Part shown: positions 6,262-9,713 of the stretch, one piece after another
How the letters are laid out: each line of letters begins with the position of its first letter
How positions within the stretch are numbered: position 1 is the stretch's first letter
Source of the DNA: Planctomycetota bacterium
GTDB taxonomy: Bacteria; Planctomycetota; Phycisphaerae; FEN-1346; JAACEH01
Direction of reading: 5' to 3'
Assembly (NCBI GenBank): GCA_016935955.1
Contig: JAFGPY010000116.1
Span: 1-9,713, forward strand
DNA length: 9,713 nt
Notes under the pieces: generated by a model
Databases searched by the model: none
What the model was told of the DNA's origin: nothing
The model's input: the letters and a program-made list of their open reading frames with translations, nothing else
Made by a program: the position numbers and the translations under genes

Positions 6262-7479
6262 CTATGCCCCGAACTTCATCAGCTTGTCGGCGTGGGCCAG
6301 GGCCAGTTGCATCAGGTACTTCATGGGCAACCGCCCCATGCCGCCGCCGGCACAGGCCACCTCGTTGAACTCCGTGACGCCGTCGCGGCGGATCGTTTCG
6401 GGCGCCCAGAGCAGGGCCGGCACCGGGTGCCACGAATGGGCCTTCAGCTTCGAGGGCGTCGAATGGTCACCCGTGACGACCAGCACATCGGGCTTGAGGG
6501 CCTTGAGGGCGGGGATCGCGGCATCCAGTTCCTCGATCCGCTTGACCTTGGCCTCGTAGTCGCCGTCTTCGCCCGTCTTGTCGGTGTACTTGAAGTGGAT
6601 GAAGAAGAAGTCGTACTCCTTCCACCGCTTGCCGGCCACGGCGACGTTCTCCAGCAGGTTATCGCCGGTCTCCAGTAACGTCATGCCCACGAGGCTGGCC
6701 ACGCCGCGGTACATGGGATAGTTGGCGATGGCTCCGGCCGTCAGACCGTAGCGGACGGCCATGCTCGGCAACTCGGTGTGCAGGGCAAAGCCGCGAGCCA
6801 GCACGAAATTCGCCTTGGGCTCGTCGGCCAGAATCTCACGGACCTGGGTCACGAACTTCTTGACGATGGCCACGGTCTTCTGGTCGCGGGCATGGCTGCC
6901 GAGGCTCTTGGGCTCCAGCGGCGGCACGCCTGTGGCCTGCGGATCGGTGTCGTGCAGGGCCTGGCTGAGTCCCTTGCCGCGCAGGACAAGCACCGCCCGG
7001 TGCTCGGCCTCGGTCTGCAGGACGATCTCGGCGCCGTCGATCGACTTGGGCAGCTTGGCCACGAGCTTGGCGATGATCCGCTCGTTTTCCTCGGTCGGGA
7101 TGCGGCCGGCGCGACGATCGGTCACGTTGCCCTGCTTGTCGATCGTGGCGAAATTGAGCCGCGCGGCCAAGTCGCCGTCCTTCAGCGGGAAACCGACGCC
7201 CAGGGCCGAGAGGAGCCCGCGGCCGATGATGAACTCGGTCGGCTCGTAGCCGAACAGACCGAGGTGGCCGGGTCCGCTGCCGGGCGTGATGCCGGGCATC
7301 ACCGGATCGAGCAGTCCGCACATGCCCTCGGCGGCCAACTGATCGAGGTTGTGCGTGCGGGCCTGTTGCAGCTCCGTCAGGCCGTTGGGTCCCGACTGGA
7401 TGCTTCCGATACCGTCGGCGATCATGAAGACGATTCGCTTGTCGTTCTTCTGAACAAGGGTGCTGAGATCCAGAGACAT
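6262..7479 (-). CDS. apgM: 2,3-bisphosphoglycerate-independent phosphoglycerate mutase, archaeal (ApgM) type
   Basis: The 405-residue protein belongs to the alkaline-phosphatase-like ApgM family, which interconverts 3- and 2-phosphoglycerate in glycolysis and gluconeogenesis in the cytoplasm. Family landmarks: FMIADGIG (D22, metal ligand), HNLDQLAAEG, PGITPGSGPGHLGLFGYEP with S68 as the phosphoserine nucleophile, RLNFATID, TDRRAGRI, and HFKYTDKTGEDGD with D300. Near the end are TGDHSTP (D338, H339) and HSWHPVP (H348). Two usual residues differ: the Asp after the catalytic Ser is Gly69, and the metal-binding His expected in the GHDG motif is E304. The length fits ApgM (about 400) rather than bacterial GpmI (about 510). 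I chose the ATG at 7479, with GGAAGGAG eight bases upstream; a longer frame to 7569 would run through the promoter. It is monocistronic, with its own promoter and terminator. Confidence 0.92.
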   Translation of the reverse strand: MSLDLSTLVQKNDKRIVFMIADGIGSIQSGPNGLTELQQARTHNLDQLAAEGMCGLLDPVMPGITPGSGPGHLGLFGYEPTEFIIGRGLLSALGVGFPLKDGDLAARLNFATIDKQGNVTDRRAGRIPTEENERIIAKLVAKLPKSIDGAEIVLQTEAEHRAVLVLRGKGLSQALHDTDPQATGVPPLEPKSLGSHARDQKTVAIVKKFVTQVREILADEPKANFVLARGFALHTELPSMAVRYGLTAGAIANYPMYRGVASLVGMTLLETGDNLLENVAVAGKRWKEYDFFFIHFKYTDKTGEDGDYEAKVKRIEELDAAIPALKALKPDVLVVTGDHSTPSKLKAHSWHPVPALLWAPETIRRDGVTEFNEVACAGGGMGRLPMKYLMQLALAHADKLMKFGA

Positions 7480-7487
7480 GTGAGTCA

Positions 7488-7495
7488 CTCCTTCC
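7488..7495 (-). promoter_or_regulatory. Ribosome binding site deciding the start at 7479
   Basis: Minus-strand GGAAGGAG lies eight bases before the ATG. It fixes the start at MSLDLS and rules out the 30-residue upstream extension, which overlaps the -35 and -10 elements. Confidence 0.75.
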
Positions 7496-7539
7496 GTGCG
7501 ATGAGCCTGTTCTTGGCGGCCGTCTGGGCCGGAGCGGCC

Positions 7540-7569
7540 ATTGTATCGTGACCTGCGGTCCGGTCTCAA
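7540..7569 (-). promoter_or_regulatory. Sigma70-type promoter of the phosphoglycerate mutase gene
   Basis: On the minus strand TTGAGA (7569-7564) is followed after 18 bases by TACAAT (7545-7540). Each hexamer differs from consensus at one position. Transcription would begin near 7533, giving a leader of about 54 bases. Confidence 0.65.
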
Positions 7570-7640
7570 GGGTGACGTGTCGAAATTGTGCCTCGTTCCT
7601 CAGCCCGGCAGGGCGGGGCACGGTGAAAATTACTCCGGCA

Positions 7641-7669
7641 TTGCGGATTGGACCGCCGAGAAGTAGAAT
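7641..7669 (+). promoter_or_regulatory. Probable promoter of the secreted TPR protein gene
   Basis: TTGCGG (7641-7646) and TAGAAT (7664-7669) are separated by 17 bases. The -10 is one mismatch from consensus, the -35 is weak. It is the best match in the 277-base divergent gap 7480-7756 and would give a leader of about 80 bases containing the small hairpin TCGGC-GAAT-GCCGA (7686-7699). Confidence 0.45.
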
Positions 7670-7756
7670 AATCGAGCCCGGAGCGTCGGCGAATGCCGAT
7701 CCGGGGCGGCAATTGCGGGATTTCCTCCGATGGCGATTGATGGGGGACGACAGATT

Positions 7757-9466
7757 ATGCGAATTACAAGACACCTTCACCTGGTCGTGGCCGTGGCACT
7801 CATCTGTGCGCTGAGCGGGCCGATCTGGGCACAGGGCCGCATCTACGGCAGCAGCAGTCTGCCCAGCGAGCGGTTGGGTCAGAACATCGGCAGTGTGACC
7901 TCCTCGTCGCAGTTCACGAGCCGCGCGAGCGGGGGGGCGCCGACAGGTCTGCTGGCCGCGCGTTTCGGCGTCAGCCCGTCACGCTTTGGCGGCCGACTTT
8001 CGCCGACCAACCTGGACATGGGGCAGTTGCGTCCCGAGTTGGTGGGACGGCGGCTGCGGAGTCTGGAGAGCTTCGCCCTGGGCGAGCGGGCACGATTTGC
8101 CGAACTTCAGCGCGGCAGCCTCGAACTGGGTCTGATGCTCGGTGACGAGAAGATGGTTCGTCCCGACGACCTGCGGCAATCGTTCTTTCAGTTCGTCTTT
8201 CCGTTCGGCCTGCGCGACAAGCCGGAGCAATACTACTACGGCTACTACTGCCTGAGTTGCCTGCAGCGCGGCTACATCAAAGATCCGGCATCGTTCCTGA
8301 GCGAGTTCAGCGAAGAGACCCAGGAAACGATCGCCAACAAGCCCTTCCTTGACACCACGGCCGCCGTGTTCCGTACCGGGCAGCCGGCCGAAGATCAGTC
8401 GCTCGACGCGCTCTACGACAGTCAGCTTGCAGCCATGGGCAACTACCTGTTCAGCAACCGTCGCTACAAGGCTGCCGCCCAGGTCTGGTCGATCCTGGCG
8501 ACGCGCGACCCGACCAGCAGCCTGTTCGCCCAGGCGGCGGGCCAGAGCCTGTTCGCCTCGCAGCAATACGCCGAAGCCTCGCGGTTGTTGCGGCGATCGC
8601 TGACCACGGCCCACAACTGGGGCAGCGACGAGTTCCGAATCGGCGGCGTGAACCTTCAGGACCTCTATCACGACCCGAGCGATCTGGCCGAGGCCCGCCA
8701 GGTGCTGGAACTGGCGTTGCTGAAGACGCCCAGCGACGAGGGTTTGCAGTTCCTGATGGCCTACATCGACCTGTTCCACGGCCTGTGGGACCGTGCCGAC
8801 GGACGCCTGACGTCGCTGGCCGCCGGCGGCGACAAGGAAGCCGCCGAACTCCTCAAGGTGCTACGCGCCGACCACATCGTGCCCTGGATGAAGTATCCGA
8901 TGTCGGTCGACGGCAAGATGAGCGCCGCCGAGTTCGAGCAACTGACCAACCACATTGAGTTGAGCCTCGAAGAGCGCAAGGCCCTGGTCGAGTCGATCAC
9001 GAATCCGCAACGCGTCGAAGACTACATGAACCGCGGCGACTTCTACTTCTTCATGGGCAGCTATCCGATGGCGGCCGAGGCCTATGCCAAGGCGGCTCGG
9101 ATGGATCCTGGCAACGCGGTCGCGAAGTTCGCCGAAAGCCATGCGGCCTTCGCCAATGGCGAGTACCTGTATGCGGCCAAGAAGCTCAGAGAGGGGCTGG
9201 AACTGGAGCCGGACTTCGGTCTCTACAATTTCCGCTTGGAGGAGTTCTACAGCGACCGCGCCGACCTGGACCGGCGGCTACGCGACCTGGAGCATCTGAC
9301 CAAGTTGCGGCCCGACGACGTGGAGAAGCAGTTCCTGTTGGGTTATGTCTACTACTTTGACGGTCGCTACACCGAGTCGGCCAATATTCTGCTGCAAGTG
9401 CTGACGGCCTCCCCGCAGTACGACGTGGCCCGCAACCTGCTGAAACTGGCCCGGCTGCAGAGTTGA
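7757..9466 (+). CDS. Secreted TPR-repeat protein, function unknown
   Basis: The 569-residue product begins with a signal peptide: a basic N-terminus (MRITRHLHL), a hydrophobic core (10-20) and probable cleavage after IWA (residue 25). A Ser/Gly-rich linker (about 26-80) follows, then a region without recognisable domain (80-215) that includes the aromatic patch YYYGYYCLSC (159-168). TPR-like helical pairs are visible near 223-252, 256-286, 425-451, 457-485 and 523-553, with typical residues such as NYLFSNRRYKAAAQVW and YVYYFDGRYTESA. TPR arrays bind other proteins, so a periplasmic or outer-membrane scaffold role is likely; no catalytic motif is seen. I chose the ATG at 7757 because GGGGGA (7742-7747) lies nine bases upstream and the signal peptide then starts cleanly; an ATG at 7730 would add nine residues. 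It is a single gene between the divergent mutase and the tRNA gene. Confidence 0.85.
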   Translation: MRITRHLHLVVAVALICALSGPIWAQGRIYGSSSLPSERLGQNIGSVTSSSQFTSRASGGAPTGLLAARFGVSPSRFGGRLSPTNLDMGQLRPELVGRRLRSLESFALGERARFAELQRGSLELGLMLGDEKMVRPDDLRQSFFQFVFPFGLRDKPEQYYYGYYCLSCLQRGYIKDPASFLSEFSEETQETIANKPFLDTTAAVFRTGQPAEDQSLDALYDSQLAAMGNYLFSNRRYKAAAQVWSILATRDPTSSLFAQAAGQSLFASQQYAEASRLLRRSLTTAHNWGSDEFRIGGVNLQDLYHDPSDLAEARQVLELALLKTPSDEGLQFLMAYIDLFHGLWDRADGRLTSLAAGGDKEAAELLKVLRADHIVPWMKYPMSVDGKMSAAEFEQLTNHIELSLEERKALVESITNPQRVEDYMNRGDFYFFMGSYPMAAEAYAKAARMDPGNAVAKFAESHAAFANGEYLYAAKKLREGLELEPDFGLYNFRLEEFYSDRADLDRRLRDLEHLTKLRPDDVEKQFLLGYVYYFDGRYTESANILLQVLTASPQYDVARNLLKLARLQS

Positions 9467-9495
9467 CCGACAGAGCCGCATGCCCGACCTCGTTT

Positions 9496-9523
9496 GTCAG
9501 AAAACGCACAGGCGGTTTCTGGC
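9496..9523 (+). terminator. Hairpin after the TPR gene, possible terminator
   Basis: CAGAAA (9498-9503) pairs with TTTCTG (9516-9521), and CGC/GCG closes inside around ACAG after one A-G mismatch. Two more outer pairs are possible. It lies 30 bases past the stop codon, but no T tract follows, so termination is only suggested by position. Confidence 0.35.
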
Positions 9524-9547
9524 TCGTCCCAGCACAGCGAAAAGTGG

Positions 9548-9576
9548 TTGAAAAGTCGGCGTTCGGACGATATGAT
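9548..9576 (+). promoter_or_regulatory. Sigma70-type promoter of tRNA-Thr
   Basis: TTGAAA (9548-9553) and TATGAT (9571-9576) are separated by exactly 17 bases, each one mismatch from consensus. The predicted start near 9583 lies about 14 bases before the mature tRNA, as expected for a short 5' leader cut by RNase P. Confidence 0.75.
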
Positions 9577-9596
9577 ACGTAGCTCAGTTGTCTCAC

Positions 9597-9671
9597 GCTG
9601 GCGTAGCTCAACGGTAGAGCACCGGTTTTGTAAACCGGCGGTTGTCGGTTCAAATCCGACCGCCAGCTCCA
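9597..9671 (+). tRNA. tRNA-Thr (anticodon UGU), CCA encoded
   Basis: A full cloverleaf can be drawn. Acceptor stem GCTGGCG (9597-9603) with CGCCAGC (9661-9667); D stem GCTC/GAGC (9606-9609, 9617-9620); anticodon stem CCGGT/ACCGG (9622-9626, 9634-9638); loop TTTGTAA with anticodon TGT at 9629-9631; variable loop CGGTT; T stem GTCGG/CCGAC with loop TTCAAAT. The discriminator is T9668, followed by CCA (9669-9671). The anticodon reads ACA, threonine. G1-C72, C2-G71, G35 and U36 fit known bacterial threonine identity elements. Confidence 0.96.
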
Positions 9672-9713
9672 GTGCTTGCCCCATGTCGGCCATTGCGGCC
9701 GGGATGATGACAA

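Noticed and set aside
5515..6559. Plus-strand frames of 193 and 143 codons at 5515-6096 and 6128-6559
   Set aside because: They run opposite the two-helix membrane genes and the mutase 3' end, and the second crosses the terminator; neither shows a domain.
6778..7551. Plus-strand frame of 257 codons opposite the phosphoglycerate mutase
   Set aside because: It is antisense to a gene with clear family motifs and matches no protein pattern.
7979..8779. Minus-strand frame of 266 codons inside the TPR gene
   Set aside because: It is a shadow of the TPR gene, with low-complexity Leu/Gln/Val/Arg composition and no start signal.
9186..9713. Minus-strand frames across the tRNA, reading SDLNRQPPVYKTGALPLSYA or VGFEPTTAGLQNRCST
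   Set aside because: These peptides are the known false translation of the antisense of a tRNA gene; the region is tRNA-Thr and the end of the TPR gene.
9683..9713. Possible start of a further gene after the tRNA (ATG at 9683, open to the end)
   Set aside because: Only ten codons are visible, there is no ribosome binding site, and the window ends before it can be judged.

Overview
The window is GC-rich bacterial chromosomal DNA with tightly packed genes, canonical Shine-Dalgarno sites and recognisable sigma70-type promoters. The gene content fits a Planctomycetota-like (perhaps Phycisphaerae-like) bacterium: tandem NagZ-like GH3 enzymes, an archaeal-type cofactor-independent phosphoglycerate mutase, short intergenic palindromes of the GTAGGGTGG...CCACGC type, and small lineage-type membrane/zinc-ribbon proteins. 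This placement is an inference from gene style; no marker in the window proves it. I see no mobile element, CRISPR array, rRNA or phage gene.

Layout. Positions 1-4646 (+ strand) hold four closely spaced genes that probably form one operon: the 3' part of a GH3 glycosidase, a complete GH3 paralogue, a HAD-superfamily hydrolase and a ten-helix EamA/DMT transporter. The first two gene junctions each carry a related short palindrome. Positions 4647-4769 separate this group from convergent genes and carry a nested palindromic element. Positions 4770-6060 (- strand) hold a compact three-gene cluster of unknown function: a two-helix membrane protein, a second two-helix membrane protein that shares its second helix and juxtamembrane helix with the first and adds a C-terminal zinc ribbon, and a 72-residue Cys-rich protein. 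Positions 6123-6165 are a strong intrinsic terminator reading leftwards, which insulates this cluster from the phosphoglycerate mutase gene (6262-7479, - strand). That gene has a good promoter at 7540-7569. A divergent promoter at 7641-7669 serves a secreted TPR-repeat protein (7757-9466, + strand). The window ends with a tRNA-Thr(UGU) gene (9597-9671) preceded by a near-consensus promoter.

How the parts may work together. The two GH3 enzymes, the HAD phosphatase-like protein and the transporter could form a sugar or amino-sugar salvage operon (release, dephosphorylation, transport), but no substrate can be read from the sequence. The mutase is central glycolysis. The TPR protein is exported and probably acts as a periplasmic scaffold. 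The three-gene membrane/zinc-ribbon cluster is the least understood part and the best candidate for something undescribed.
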